This document shows positions 27,582-36,385 of a stretch of DNA of 64,000 nt, one piece after another. The translations under genes and the position numbers were made by a program. The DNA comes from Acinetobacter sp. ANC 4910 (GTDB lineage Bacteria; Pseudomonadota; Gammaproteobacteria; Pseudomonadales; Moraxellaceae): assembly GCF_004331035.1 (NCBI RefSeq), contig NZ_SJNT01000004.1, positions 62,001 through 126,000 of the forward strand. Reading direction: 5' to 3'. How positions within the stretch are numbered: the first letter of the stretch is position 1; every line of letters begins with the position of its first letter. The notes below the pieces were generated by a model. That model did not search any database. It saw only the letters and a list, made by a program, of their open reading frames with translations, and was not told the origin of the DNA.

Positions 27582-28424
27582 ATGGCTTTAACTGCAAAAA
27601 ATAAATTTACCTTCTTGGGGGTGATTGTCGCTGCACTGGTGATTGGGCTGGTGGCATGGAGCTACCATAAAAAGACCAGTAATACTGAATTGGTCATTGG
27701 TATTAGCCCACCATTTGCCAATCCGTTAAAAGTCGCAGTCGAAGAAGCAAAACAACAAGGCATCAATGTCAAACTGGTGGAATTTTCTGACTGGAATACA
27801 CCGAATATTACCTTGAATCATGGCGATATTGATGCCAACTATTTCCAGCATCAACCCTTCTTAGACAATGCCATCAAAGAAACTCAATTCAAACTGAAAG
27901 CATTGGACAAAGGCGTCACAACGCATGTCGGCTTATACTCCAAGAAATACCATTCACTGGGTGAACTACCAGATCAAGCCCGCGTGGTCATTCCAAATGA
28001 TCCAGTGAATCAAGGTCGTGCATTGTTGCTGTTACAACAAGCCAAACTGATTACTTTAAAAAATCCAGAGAATCATTTATCTAACTTACAAGACATTGCT
28101 GCCAATCCTAAAAAGCTGCAATTTATTGAAGTTGAAGGCCCACAAACGGCACGTGCAGTGGATGATGCTGACTTAGTATTTAGTTACCCGCATTATTTAC
28201 GTCTTGCCAAAACCATTGACCCGAATGATGCGCTGATTTTAGATGACAATACCAATACTCGTTATTCGATTTTATTTGTGGTGCGCGATGACTACCAACA
28301 GCAACATCCAGAGAAAGCAGCACAATTAGAAAAATTTATCAAAATTTATCAGACTTCTGCCAAAGTTAAACAAACTTTGAATGATGAGATTGGCTCAAAA
28401 CTTTGGTTCCCGGGTTGGAAGTGA
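27582..28424 (+). CDS. MetQ/NlpA-family substrate-binding protein (first copy)
   Basis: This 280-residue solute-binding protein belongs to the MetQ/NlpA family of methionine-type ABC importers. Core motifs are LVIGISPPFANPLK, NHGDIDANYFQHQPFLDNA, GLYSKKYHSLGELPD, RVVIPNDPVNQGRALLLLQ and FIEVEGPQTARA. The N-terminus has one hydrophobic segment (about residues 10-27) but no lipobox cysteine, unlike most NlpA lipoproteins, so it may be anchored by an uncleaved helix. Nine bases separate it from its paralogue. Confidence 0.88.
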   Translation: MALTAKNKFTFLGVIVAALVIGLVAWSYHKKTSNTELVIGISPPFANPLKVAVEEAKQQGINVKLVEFSDWNTPNITLNHGDIDANYFQHQPFLDNAIKETQFKLKALDKGVTTHVGLYSKKYHSLGELPDQARVVIPNDPVNQGRALLLLQQAKLITLKNPENHLSNLQDIAANPKKLQFIEVEGPQTARAVDDADLVFSYPHYLRLAKTIDPNDALILDDNTNTRYSILFVVRDDYQQQHPEKAAQLEKFIKIYQTSAKVKQTLNDEIGSKLWFPGWK

Positions 28425-28433
28425 GATTGAGCG

Positions 28434-29276
28434 ATGACAGATTCAGTTTTTAAGCCCAAAAATCCTAAGGTATGGCTGATTGGACTGACAGTTGTGATCT
28501 TGATTGCTGCTGTAGCGGTTTACCGCTACAGCAAAAGTCAGGCCCAACAAGATGTTTTAACCATTGGCATCAGCCCACCTTATGCAGAACTTCTACAAAG
28601 TGTTGCAGATGATGTAAAAAAACAAGGAATTCAGGTCAAACTGGTCGAATTCTCTGACTGGCATGCACCCAATGTCGCAGTACAAAACGGCGATATTGAT
28701 GCCAACTTTTTCCAGCAAAGCGTCTTTTTACGCAATGCAATTCGTGAAACTCAATATGACCTCCATGCCTTTGCCACGGGTACAGGCAGTCATGTTGGAC
28801 TATATTCAAAGAAATATAAGTCTTTACAGCAACTTCCAAACAAAGCCCGTGTGGTCATTCCGAATGATCCAGTGAACTCTGCCCGCGCGCTGATTTTGCT
28901 GCACCGCGCAGGTTTAATTCAATTGAAAGATATCAATAACGAACTTTCGACTGTGCAGGACATCGTTCAAAATCCAAAGCAACTGCAATTTATTGAAGTT
29001 GAAGGACCACAAACTGCACATGCATATAACGATGCCGACCTCATCTTTGGTTTTCCACATTACTTAAACATGGCGAAAGTAACCAATCCGCATAGCGCTC
29101 TGTTTCTCGACCCTATCGATAAGAAATATGCAATTTTGTTCGTCACACGTAAAGACTACAGCGATCACAATCAAAAACTAGCCACTTTCGTTAAAGCTTT
29201 CCAAAACTCTAAAAAAGTTCAAGAGATTTTAGACCGAGATTTTGGCAGCAAGATGTGGTTTGAAGGCTGGAAATAA
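28434..29276 (+). CDS. MetQ/NlpA-family substrate-binding protein (second copy)
   Basis: A paralogue of the preceding protein with the same length and motifs: LTIGISPPYAELL, QNGDIDANFFQQSVFL, RVVIPNDPVNSARALILLH, FIEVEGPQTAHA, and a C-terminus ending FGSKMWFEGWK. The N-terminal hydrophobic segment spans about residues 13-30 and again lacks a lipobox cysteine. Two binding proteins sharing one MetNI pair would widen the range of sulfur compounds taken up. Confidence 0.88.
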   Translation: MTDSVFKPKNPKVWLIGLTVVILIAAVAVYRYSKSQAQQDVLTIGISPPYAELLQSVADDVKKQGIQVKLVEFSDWHAPNVAVQNGDIDANFFQQSVFLRNAIRETQYDLHAFATGTGSHVGLYSKKYKSLQQLPNKARVVIPNDPVNSARALILLHRAGLIQLKDINNELSTVQDIVQNPKQLQFIEVEGPQTAHAYNDADLIFGFPHYLNMAKVTNPHSALFLDPIDKKYAILFVTRKDYSDHNQKLATFVKAFQNSKKVQEILDRDFGSKMWFEGWK

Positions 29277-29287
29277 GGAGAAAGACA

Positions 29288-30358
29288 ATGGTGAGTTTTG
29301 GTTCTCATGTGGATTTTTCCCTTCCACATATCAAAATCCGCAATTTGAACAAGTATTATGCAGTACAAAATCAACACGTCCATGCACTCAAAAATATTGA
29401 TTTGGACATTCTCAAAGGCAAGGTTTTCGGCATTATTGGTAAAAGTGGTGCGGGGAAATCCTCCCTGTTACGCACACTCAACGGCCTAGAAAAAGTCAGT
29501 GAAGGCAGCATTCATATCCATCAACACAACTTAGCCGAACTCAATCATGCCGAACTGATTCAGCTACGTCAACGCATTGGTATGATCTTTCAACACTTCA
29601 ATTTAATGTCTGCCAAAACCGTGTGGGACAATGTTGCACTACCGCTTAAAATTGCCCATTACAACGCTACAGAAATTGAGCAACGCGTCAGTGAAGTGTT
29701 GCAATTGGTTGGTTTAGCCGATAAAGCCCAACACTATCCTGCACAACTTTCAGGTGGGCAAAAACAACGAGTTGGCATTGCCCGAGCGCTGGTACATCAT
29801 CCTGAAATATTGTTATGTGATGAAGCGACCTCTGCACTTGATCCAGAAAGTACCTCAGTGGTGTTATCGCTGCTCAAGGAAATCAACCAAACACTTGGCA
29901 TTACCATTGTTTTGATTACCCATGAAATGCAGGTGATTCGAGAAATTTGCGACCAAGTTGTAGTGATTGAACATGGGGAAATTGTAGAGTCTGGACAAGT
30001 CTGGTCGGTCTTTTCAGCACCTCAGCAGCAAATTACCCAAGAGTTGCTGAATTTAGAACAATTAGATTTGCCATTTCAGTTACACGCAGAACCCACAACA
30101 GAATCGAGTCATGTCATCTTGCGATTAAGCTATGCCTCTCCCCTGCAACATGCACCCGATTTGAACGCTATATTCTCGGCTATCAATCGCCCTGTTCATC
30201 TATATCAAAGTCATATTGATTCAATTCAGGAACATTTGATTGGAAAATTTGTGGTGGCTGTGCCACACCACGATCTGGATCTCAATCAGCTTAAACAACA
30301 ACTGCAACACCAGTTTGCCAAAATTGAGGTATTGGGCTATGCACGACCAACTCATTGA
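29288..30358 (+). CDS. metN: Methionine-type ABC transporter ATP-binding protein MetN
   Basis: A 356-residue ABC ATPase with the MetN layout. Walker A is GKSGAGKSS (about residues 51-59), the signature is LSGGQKQRVGIARAL, Walker B is EILLCDEATSALDPES, and the switch histidine lies in LITHEMQVI. After residue 250 there is a C-terminal NIL-like regulatory domain that in MetN senses intracellular methionine. It overlaps the permease gene by 20 bases. The transported compound may be an organosulfur substrate of the upstream enzymes as well as methionine. Confidence 0.9.
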   Translation: MVSFGSHVDFSLPHIKIRNLNKYYAVQNQHVHALKNIDLDILKGKVFGIIGKSGAGKSSLLRTLNGLEKVSEGSIHIHQHNLAELNHAELIQLRQRIGMIFQHFNLMSAKTVWDNVALPLKIAHYNATEIEQRVSEVLQLVGLADKAQHYPAQLSGGQKQRVGIARALVHHPEILLCDEATSALDPESTSVVLSLLKEINQTLGITIVLITHEMQVIREICDQVVVIEHGEIVESGQVWSVFSAPQQQITQELLNLEQLDLPFQLHAEPTTESSHVILRLSYASPLQHAPDLNAIFSAINRPVHLYQSHIDSIQEHLIGKFVVAVPHHDLDLNQLKQQLQHQFAKIEVLGYARPTH

Positions 30359-30998
30359 ACTCTTGCTCACAGGAACTGTTGATACGCTAATTATGGTCGG
30401 TGTATCGGCGATTTTAGCTTTCCTGATTGGTTTACCTATGGCAGTCATACTGGTGAATACCAGTGAACATGGCATTTATCCCTCAAAACCAATTAACCAA
30501 GCTTTGGGTTGGGTGGTGAATATCACCCGTTCGGTGCCTTTCCTCATTTTAATGGTAGCCTTGATTCCTTTAACGCGTTTTATTGTCGGCACCAGTTACG
30601 GCGTTTGGGCAGCCGTTGTGCCTCTGACCTTAGCCGCAACGCCATTTTTTGCACGAATTGCGGAGGTCAGTTTACGTGAAGTCGATCAAGGCTTAATTGA
30701 AGCAGCACAAGCGATCGGTTGTAACCGTAAACAAATCATTTGGCATGTATTACTGCCCGAAGCATTACCCGGGATTGTGGCAGGCTTTACCGTCACCATT
30801 GTCACCATGATTAATTCTTCAGCGATTGCAGGTGCCATTGGCGCAGGTGGATTAGGTGATATTGCCTATCGTTATGGTTATCAACGCTTTGATATGCAAA
30901 TGATGCTCGCGGTCATTGTGGTATTGGTGATTCTGGTCATGTTGGTGCAGGCAACTGGAGATGCGCTTGCACAACAACTAGACAAACGAAAAGTTTAA
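30339..30998 (+). CDS. metI: Methionine-type ABC transporter permease MetI
   Basis: A 219-residue membrane permease with about five hydrophobic segments. The conserved ABC coupling segment is EVDQGLIEAAQAIGCNRKQIIWHVLLPEALPGI (EAA motif). I place the start at the ATG at 30339, MHDQLIELLL, which has GAGG upstream and overlaps the end of metN by 20 bases. The frame stays open to 30240 inside metN, but that longer N-terminus is not family-like. It is the last gene of the sulfur operon. Confidence 0.92.
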   Translation: MHDQLIELLLTGTVDTLIMVGVSAILAFLIGLPMAVILVNTSEHGIYPSKPINQALGWVVNITRSVPFLILMVALIPLTRFIVGTSYGVWAAVVPLTLAATPFFARIAEVSLREVDQGLIEAAQAIGCNRKQIIWHVLLPEALPGIVAGFTVTIVTMINSSAIAGAIGAGGLGDIAYRYGYQRFDMQMMLAVIVVLVILVMLVQATGDALAQQLDKRKV

Positions 30999-31035
30999 CA
31001 ATCATGCACTTGAAGATGCCAAAAAGAAAGATACG

Positions 31036-31063
31036 AGCCATGACCTGACTTTGTCATGGCTTT
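31036..31063 (+). terminator. Terminator after metI
   Basis: AGCCATGAC and GTCATGGCT form a perfect 9-bp stem around CTGACTTT, followed by a short T run. It separates the sulfur operon from ychF, whose likely -10 (TGTAAAAT) starts immediately afterwards. Confidence 0.7.
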
Positions 31064-31111
31064 CATGTAAAATCAGCGCCAATTTTTAAATAATACGTTG
31101 TGAGTCATTTC

Positions 31112-32203
31112 ATGGGTTTTAATTGCGGTATTGTCGGCTTGCCGAACGTTGGTAAATCTACCCTTTTCAATGCGTTAACTAAAGCAGCAATTGCGGCAGA
31201 AAACTTCCCGTTCTGTACCATTGAACCAAACACAGGGATTGTTCCTGTTCCAGATTTACGTTTAGACAAATTAACTGCAATCGTAAAACCACAACGTGTG
31301 CTTCCAACCACGATGGAATTTGTGGATATTGCTGGTTTGGTTGCAGGTGCATCTAAAGGTGAAGGCCTAGGCAACCAGTTCCTTGCCAACATCCGTGAAA
31401 CTGATGCCATTGCACACGTTGTTCGTTGTTTTGAAGATGAAAACGTGATTCACGTCAACGGTAAAATTGACCCGTTAGATGATATTTCTACCATCAATAC
31501 AGAACTTGCGCTTGCTGACTTGGAAACTGTAACTAAAGCCGTTACACGTTTAGCAAAATCAGCGAAAAGTGGTGACAAAGAAGCCATTGCAACGAAAGCC
31601 GTTTTAGACAAAATTCTACCTTTATTAGATGAAGGCAAACCAGCTCGTGCTGCTACGCTTGATGATGATGAGCGCAAATTGGTACGTGGTTTTGGTTTAA
31701 TGACTTTAAAACCAACCATGTACATCGCTAACGTGGCTGAAGATGGTTTCGAAAACAACCCACATTTAGAAGCAGTGAAAAAACTTGCTGCGGAAGAAAA
31801 TGCAATTGTGGTTCCACTGTGCAACCAAATCGAAGCTGAAATTTCGTTACTTGAAGATGAAGACCGTGCTGAATTCCTTGAAGCTCTGGGTATGGAAGAA
31901 CCTGGTCTTAACGTGGTAATCCGCGCGGGTTATGCATTACTTGGCTTACAAACTTACTTCACAGCAGGCGTACAAGAAGTACGTGCTTGGACTGTAAAAG
32001 TTGGTGCAACTGCGCCACAAGCTGCGGGTGTGATTCATACTGACTTTGAAAAAGGCTTTATCCGTGCTGAATGTATTGCTTATGATGACTTCATTCAATA
32101 CAACGGCGAAGCAGGTGCTAAAGAAGCAGGCAAATGGCGTCTAGAAGGTAAAACTTACGTGGTACAAGACGGCGACGTTTTACACTTCCGTTTCAATGTC
32201 TAA
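31112..32203 (+). CDS. ychF: YchF (OLA1-type) P-loop ATPase
   Basis: A 363-residue protein, the same length as E. coli YchF. The G-domain has P-loop GLPNVGKS (residues 8-15), then [20 protein letters not shown], followed by a coiled segment and a C-terminal TGS-type domain containing GAKEAGKWR. YchF prefers ATP to GTP and associates with ribosomes under stress control. The ATG at 31112 is preferred because [12 protein letters not shown] matches the family; a GTG at 31100 would add four residues. A strong terminator follows. Confidence 0.96.
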   Translation: MGFNCGIVGLPNVGKSTLFNALTKAAIAAENFPFCTIEPNTGIVPVPDLRLDKLTAIVKPQRVLPTTMEFVDIAGLVAGASKGEGLGNQFLANIRETDAIAHVVRCFEDENVIHVNGKIDPLDDISTINTELALADLETVTKAVTRLAKSAKSGDKEAIATKAVLDKILPLLDEGKPARAATLDDDERKLVRGFGLMTLKPTMYIANVAEDGFENNPHLEAVKKLAAEENAIVVPLCNQIEAEISLLEDEDRAEFLEALGMEEPGLNVVIRAGYALLGLQTYFTAGVQEVRAWTVKVGATAPQAAGVIHTDFEKGFIRAECIAYDDFIQYNGEAGAKEAGKWRLEGKTYVVQDGDVLHFRFNV

Positions 32204-32220
32204 TTACATTTAGATGTTTC

Positions 32221-32250
32221 AAAAAGCCAGTGATTACACTGGCTTTTTTT
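32221..32250 (+). terminator. Rho-independent terminator of ychF
   Basis: AAGCCAGTG and CACTGGCTT form a 9-bp stem around ATTA, followed by a T tract; the left arm is preceded by A residues. Confidence 0.93.
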
Positions 32251-32325
32251 ATTGCCGATATTCAACAGTAACACCTTCATTATTGTATTTCTTGCACCAT
32301 CTACATACGAACATTATGCCCCTCG

Positions 32326-32478
32326 ATGCAAGGTCATACACCAATTTTGGCGTTGGATGTCTGGGAACATGCTTATTATCTTCAATATCAAAACCATCGT
32401 CCTGAGTACATCGCGGCATTTTTTAATGTTGTCGATTGGCAGGAAATCAACCGTCGTTATGAACAAGCAATCCAATAA
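32326..32478 (+). pseudogene. C-terminal fragment of a superoxide dismutase (Fe/Mn type)
   Basis: An open frame of 50 residues reads [20 protein letters not shown] and continues [15 protein letters not shown] before ending in a stop. This is the last part of an iron/manganese superoxide dismutase, including the metal-ligand motif DVWEHAYY with Asp and His. The N-terminal two thirds, with the first two histidine ligands, are absent; upstream is only the ychF terminator and unrelated sequence. It is a deletion remnant and should not make an active enzyme. Confidence 0.8.
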
Positions 32479-32501
32479 TGCATGTGCTGGTTGAATTGCC
32501 T

Positions 32502-32678
32502 ATGTCATCATTTCATCGACTACGCTACATATTTGGACTCGGGATTCTGTTGAGCGGTATGCTACTTTGCATTGATAAAGTGGCTACATCCGTATATGTA
32601 TTTTAACTTTTGAGAAACTGTGTCCAATGCTCCATATGGTAGAGCATTGGATTAAAATATATAAAGATTTAAATGGTA
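32502..32678. other. Gap with a 34-codon hydrophobic ORF and an inverted repeat
   Basis: A plus-strand ORF at 32502-32606 would encode a 34-residue peptide with one hydrophobic stretch (YIFGLGILLSGMLLCI); it may be chance or another remnant. At 32624-32650 a perfect 9-bp inverted repeat, CCAATGCTC / GAGCATTGG, could act as a weak terminator for either strand. Nothing else is seen. Confidence 0.35.
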
Positions 32679-33218
32679 TTAAGATGTCGTGGCATCCACA
32701 GGTTTTGCATCCATTGCAGCCCTTTGTTTTCTGGCTTGTTCAAGAATGTGTTGTTGCAATTCTTTTCTCAAGCCAAGAATAAAAACTGCTTCTGCTAACA
32801 CAAATAAGGGACCAATGATCAAACCGACCAAATCATCGACAAAGGCTGGTTTTTTCTTTTCATAAAAATGCCCAACAAACTGAAATATCCAACCCACCAC
32901 AAAAATACCCATACTCAGCATCAACCATACTGCCAAAGTTAGACTGGCAACCTTTAACGCCAAAGGATAGACCGTCGCAAAAAGTAACAACATGATCGCG
33001 CCAAACCATAGATCTAATTTCAAATAATATCCACAGCTCAATATAATCAAGACCAATGCTAAGGTGATTTCAAATCCTGAAAAGTGAAACCCTACCCGTG
33101 CAGTCAAACACATAATAGAGAACACAATCAGCGGAATCCCCACAAAATGCGTTAAAATATTTTTATGATCAAGATGATAAGCCGCATACTGGCTTAAAAG
33201 TTGTTCTAATTTACTCAT
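32679..33218 (-). CDS. Mpo1-like (DUF962) membrane protein
   Basis: A 179-residue membrane protein with about four hydrophobic segments and a DUF962/Mpo1-like pattern: SQYAAYHLDHKNILTHFVGIPL near the start and FQFVGHFYEKKKPAFVDDL in the middle. Histidines in NxxTHxxGxP and GHxxxEKxxPA are the expected metal ligands. Yeast Mpo1 is an iron-dependent dioxygenase acting on 2-hydroxy fatty acids; bacterial homologues are poorly studied. The ATG at 33218 with AAGGA upstream is preferred to the longer frame from 33281. Confidence 0.82.
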   Translation of the reverse strand: MSKLEQLLSQYAAYHLDHKNILTHFVGIPLIVFSIMCLTARVGFHFSGFEITLALVLIILSCGYYLKLDLWFGAIMLLLFATVYPLALKVASLTLAVWLMLSMGIFVVGWIFQFVGHFYEKKKPAFVDDLVGLIIGPLFVLAEAVFILGLRKELQQHILEQARKQRAAMDAKPVDATTS

Positions 33219-33312
33219 TGGGATCGTCCTTGTAAGATGTATAAACTCACTATATAAAAAAATCATTTTTATAGTTGTCACCTAGCCGACAATTCAAAAA
33301 ATAAGGATGCCC

Positions 33313-34014
33313 ATGACACTGCAAATGGATGATCTTCAACATCTTGCCAATAACCGTTGGTATTCTGAGCTACCAGTTCCTTTTCAGCAGTTTATTCAGG
33401 AACATGCGCTTATACAGCACTATCAGAAAGAACAAGCTATTTTTTATTCTGGAAATGCTTTTGATGGAATCTATGCGGTACTCGATGGTGCAGTACGCTT
33501 AGGTTATGTCGATATTGAAGGTACAGAATCTATTGCTGCAATTGCAGAACCCATCATGTGGTTCGGTGAAATCTCTTTAATTGATCAGCAACCGCGTTCC
33601 CACGATGCCATTGCGATTCAAAAAACACGCATCCTGCATATCCCAAGTGCTGCCATTTACACGCTACTCGCTGAACAACCTCAGTTCTGGTTTCATATTG
33701 CTCAACTCACCAGCCAAAAATTACGTATTGCTTTTTTAGAGCTGATTTCAATTCAAACTCAGACCATCAGGCAACGGCTTGCTCTACGCTTAATGCTGAT
33801 TTTACAAGGCTATGGCAATCATGTGCTGATTGAAAAAAATGCCATCCAACTGAGTCAGGAACAACTGGCACAAATGCTGACTTGTTCACGACAAACGGTG
33901 AATCAGGAATTACAAGCTTTGGAGAAACTCGGTGTATTAAAACTTGCGTTTAAAAAAATTGAAATTATAGATCAAGAGCAATTACATCATTTGGCGTATA
34001 CCCTACACAGCTAA
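33313..34014 (+). CDS. Crp/Fnr-family transcriptional regulator
   Basis: This 233-residue regulator has an N-terminal cyclic-nucleotide-binding-like domain (about residues 25-135; IFYSGNAFDGIYAVLDGAVRLG, then MWFGEISLIDQQPR). A C-terminal winged helix follows with LSQEQLAQMLTCSRQTVNQELQALEKLGVL. It has no N-terminal cysteine cluster, so it is not an Fnr-type oxygen sensor; cAMP or another ligand is possible. The ATG at 33307 directly abuts the AAGGA site, so the ATG two codons later is preferred. It is divergent from the Mpo1-like gene. Confidence 0.88.
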   Translation: MTLQMDDLQHLANNRWYSELPVPFQQFIQEHALIQHYQKEQAIFYSGNAFDGIYAVLDGAVRLGYVDIEGTESIAAIAEPIMWFGEISLIDQQPRSHDAIAIQKTRILHIPSAAIYTLLAEQPQFWFHIAQLTSQKLRIAFLELISIQTQTIRQRLALRLMLILQGYGNHVLIEKNAIQLSQEQLAQMLTCSRQTVNQELQALEKLGVLKLAFKKIEIIDQEQLHHLAYTLHS

Positions 34015-34103
34015 AACCAAAGTAACTTGCCGCGTTGTCATGGTGCGAAAAATTTCACCATAACTGTGCACACCTCAATATATGCACCAAAAAAGCAACT
34101 CAA

Positions 34104-34277
34104 TTAAGAGTTTAATTGGCAGACATTGACCTCATCAAAACCATTGGTGCAAGGTGCAACTTCTTGTGCAACAGAAAAATATAAAGCAGTGTGTACTTTC
34201 GGCTGTTCAATCTGAGCATTCACAGTTGAACTGAATACCCAGAAAAGACCTAAAGCAAGCAAAGATGTTTTCAACAT
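34104..34277 (-). CDS. Small secreted protein of 57 residues
   Basis: A minus-strand ORF with a textbook signal peptide, MLKTSLLALGLFWVFSSTVN, followed by AQIEQ. The predicted mature part is about 36 residues and has two cysteines (APCTNG and VCQLN) that could form a disulfide. GAGG lies about ten bases before the ATG. No family is recognised. The signal peptide and ribosome binding site argue for a real gene despite its size. Confidence 0.55.
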   Translation of the reverse strand: MLKTSLLALGLFWVFSSTVNAQIEQPKVHTALYFSVAQEVAPCTNGFDEVNVCQLNS

Positions 34278-34455
34278 AGAACGATAACCTCACGACAATA
34301 AATGTGACTTTTCATGTAAATTATATAGTTTTTTATCACATAAAAATAATGTATTAAATTAATCAAGTCAGTCTTATTTTCTATTATCGGCGTTACTGTT
34401 CGTGCATCTGCATTGTAATTTTATAAACCACAATGCAGCTTTAAACATGCAAACT
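34278..34455. other. AT-rich gap, no gene seen
   Basis: AT-rich sequence that should hold the promoter of the small secreted protein. No further ORF or hairpin was found. Confidence 0.4.
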
Positions 34456-34941
34456 TTATGAACTAAATGCTTTTTTCTTCGGGTCAGTATTGCCTAATTC
34501 TGGATGCTCAAGGGCATCTTTGCATTGCGCTTTGTCTCGTTCATAATCCGCTTTTTTCTGCGATACTGTCGCTGAGTTCTCCATGGTCTCCCGCGCCCAA
34601 ACATCTAAACCAGTCAATGCTTTTCGACACAACGCATATTTTCCTTCAGTCACAGAGTCTGTCATTTTGACGTTAATACGCCAATCTGTACTCAGTTTAC
34701 GCGCAGGTTTACGTACATTCTCTTCAATTAAATTCCGTTGTTTACGGTATACATAAGGATCTGCCTCGTTCATGAATCGCCATGCTTCATGTGCATAGGT
34801 GGTTGCGTCATTGGTTAATTTAGGCGCAGCCTTAATTTCAGCTTTCTTTTCAGCATGATCTGAAGATTGACCACAACCTTGTAATAACACAGCACTACTC
34901 AACACAGAAACAACAAGAACAGGCGCTCTAAGTATTCGCAT
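34456..34941 (-). CDS. Uncharacterised lipoprotein
   Basis: This 161-residue protein has a signal peptide ending in the lipobox LLQGC at residues 19-23, so it should be a membrane-anchored lipoprotein. The mature part is charged and mostly helical (YAHEAWRFMNEADPYVYRKQR, then SQKKADYERDKAQCKDALEHPEL) with two further cysteines. I do not recognise a family. It is divergent from azlC. Confidence 0.72.
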   Translation of the reverse strand: MRILRAPVLVVSVLSSAVLLQGCGQSSDHAEKKAEIKAAPKLTNDATTYAHEAWRFMNEADPYVYRKQRNLIEENVRKPARKLSTDWRINVKMTDSVTEGKYALCRKALTGLDVWARETMENSATVSQKKADYERDKAQCKDALEHPELGNTDPKKKAFSS

Positions 34942-35042
34942 TTAGGGAATCACCGCAACAATCTAGTAAGCACTATGCTAGTAAATTCGGCTACAATACA
35001 CAATCTTATTTGACCTATCGTTTAACTCTAACAAGGTGTGTC

Positions 35043-35801
35043 GTGTCACAACACAAATTAACACCCACGCAAACGGCTGGTTTTTGGCAAGGCGCCAAAG
35101 ATAGCCAAGCGATTATCTTTACCTATTTACCTGTTTCTTTTGCCTTTGGGGTTTCTGCAACGCAGTTTGGCTTCAGTGCTTGGGAAGCCTTGTTTCTTTC
35201 TTGTACTATGTATGCTGGTGCCAGCCAATTTCTGGTGGTTGCACTTTTAGGCAGTGGGACGTCTATTTGGATGACAGCGCTGACTGTCATTGCCTTGGAT
35301 ATTCGTCATTTACTGTACGGTCCAGCCTTACAAAACCTAATTCAAGACCGATTAAACCTAAAAAAAACCGCGATTTGGGCGTGGGGACTGACTGATGAAG
35401 TCTTTGCTTCAGGCATGATCAAACTCTCACAACGACGCCAAGAATGGTCTGAATCTTGGATGTTAGGACTGAGTTTATTTAGCTGGTTATCTTGGGCAAC
35501 TGGCTCATTCTTGGGTGGACTGTTTGCCGATCAAGTCAGCAATCTACCGCAGTTTTTACAGGCTGCACTCGATTTCTTGTTACCTGCGTTATTCCTCAGT
35601 TTCTTGCTGGCTGCCTTCGAAAAGAAACATACTTTTGTGGTGAGCGTGACCATTATAGTCTCTGCGATTGCCTGCTATTTCATTGATCTCTCTGCGGCAA
35701 TTTTCATTGGTATTTCATCAGGTATATTTGCAGGTTTGTTTAAGCACTATGTCCTCAAACAACAAGATGCCGAACACACAGGAGCATCACATGAATCTTG
35801 A
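35043..35801 (+). CDS. azlC: AzlC-family branched-chain amino acid exporter, large subunit
   Basis: This 252-residue membrane protein has the AzlC pattern near its start, YLPVSFAFGVSATQFGFS, then FLSCTMYAGASQFLVVALLG and ALDIRHLLYGPAL. With AzlD it forms an exporter for branched-chain amino acids and their analogues. I take the GTG at 35043 as start because AAGG lies seven bases upstream; the frame is open further up to a TTG at 35010. It overlaps azlD by 11 bases. Confidence 0.88.
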   Translation: MSQHKLTPTQTAGFWQGAKDSQAIIFTYLPVSFAFGVSATQFGFSAWEALFLSCTMYAGASQFLVVALLGSGTSIWMTALTVIALDIRHLLYGPALQNLIQDRLNLKKTAIWAWGLTDEVFASGMIKLSQRRQEWSESWMLGLSLFSWLSWATGSFLGGLFADQVSNLPQFLQAALDFLLPALFLSFLLAAFEKKHTFVVSVTIIVSAIACYFIDLSAAIFIGISSGIFAGLFKHYVLKQQDAEHTGASHES

Positions 35802-36138
35802 AATCATATTGGTAGGAATTGTGGTTGGTATTGCTAATTTTATCTCACGTTTTGGTCCTTTTTTTGTCATTCAAAAATTTCAACAAAACTCGCAAAAACG
35901 TGGTGCCTTGTGGTTAAAAATTGCCTTAGGCTCAATTGGTATTTCTGCCATTAGCTCCATGCTTGTGGTTGCGACTCTTCCGCCGTTGTTAGAAACACCC
36001 AATAAAAGTTTGGCAATGCTCATTGGGTTTTTGGTACTTACAGGCTTATATTTTAAGTTCAAGAAAATTGTACCCGCAACTTTAACGGCTGCGTTGACCT
36101 ATGGTCTGGTTTATACCTACATCCCTTTTCATTTTTAA
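35791..36138 (+). CDS. azlD: AzlD-family branched-chain amino acid exporter, small subunit
   Basis: A 115-residue membrane protein with four hydrophobic segments; IVVGIANFISRFGPFFVIQ and the central LKIALGSIGISAISSMLV fit AzlD. The ATG at 35791 has GGAG upstream and overlaps azlC, so the two are translationally coupled. Confidence 0.87.
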   Translation: MNLEIILVGIVVGIANFISRFGPFFVIQKFQQNSQKRGALWLKIALGSIGISAISSMLVVATLPPLLETPNKSLAMLIGFLVLTGLYFKFKKIVPATLTAALTYGLVYTYIPFHF

Positions 36139-36165
36139 TTTATTTTGAACGGATGATTCATAACC

Positions 36166-36204
36166 TAGTTAATCACTTGAGAGCAATTTTCAGGTGATTA
36201 ACTA
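36166..36204. repeat. 15-bp inverted repeat between azlD and purT
   Basis: TAGTTAATCACTTGA pairs with TCAGGTGATTAACTA, with one G-U or mismatch position, around GAGCAATTT. It lies 27 bases after azlD, where a terminator would be expected, but there is no T run on either side. It may be an attenuated terminator, a protein site or a remnant of a small mobile sequence. Confidence 0.6.
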
Positions 36205-36385
36205 AAAATATGAAATAAACTTACTTTATGAAAGTTAAAGCATTTTGATTAAAACCATAAATGTTCCTGTCAGAATAACCTGCTCAAAAAATTGTTCGAC
36301 AATCTTATTATTTTATGTGAAAGCGACCTGAACATGACCTTGAGTTCTGCTATGCTAAAACCCCATTTACGCAAGGATGAATCAC

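Noticed and set aside
30240..30338. Longer N-terminus of MetI
   Set aside because: The extra residues lie inside metN in another frame and are not family-like; the ATG at 30339 has a ribosome binding site.
31100..31111. GTG start of ychF at 31100
   Set aside because: The ATG at 31112 gives the exact family N-terminus and length of 363.
32252..32494. 80-codon ORF downstream of ychF
   Set aside because: It is out of frame with the superoxide dismutase remnant, which explains the sequence better.
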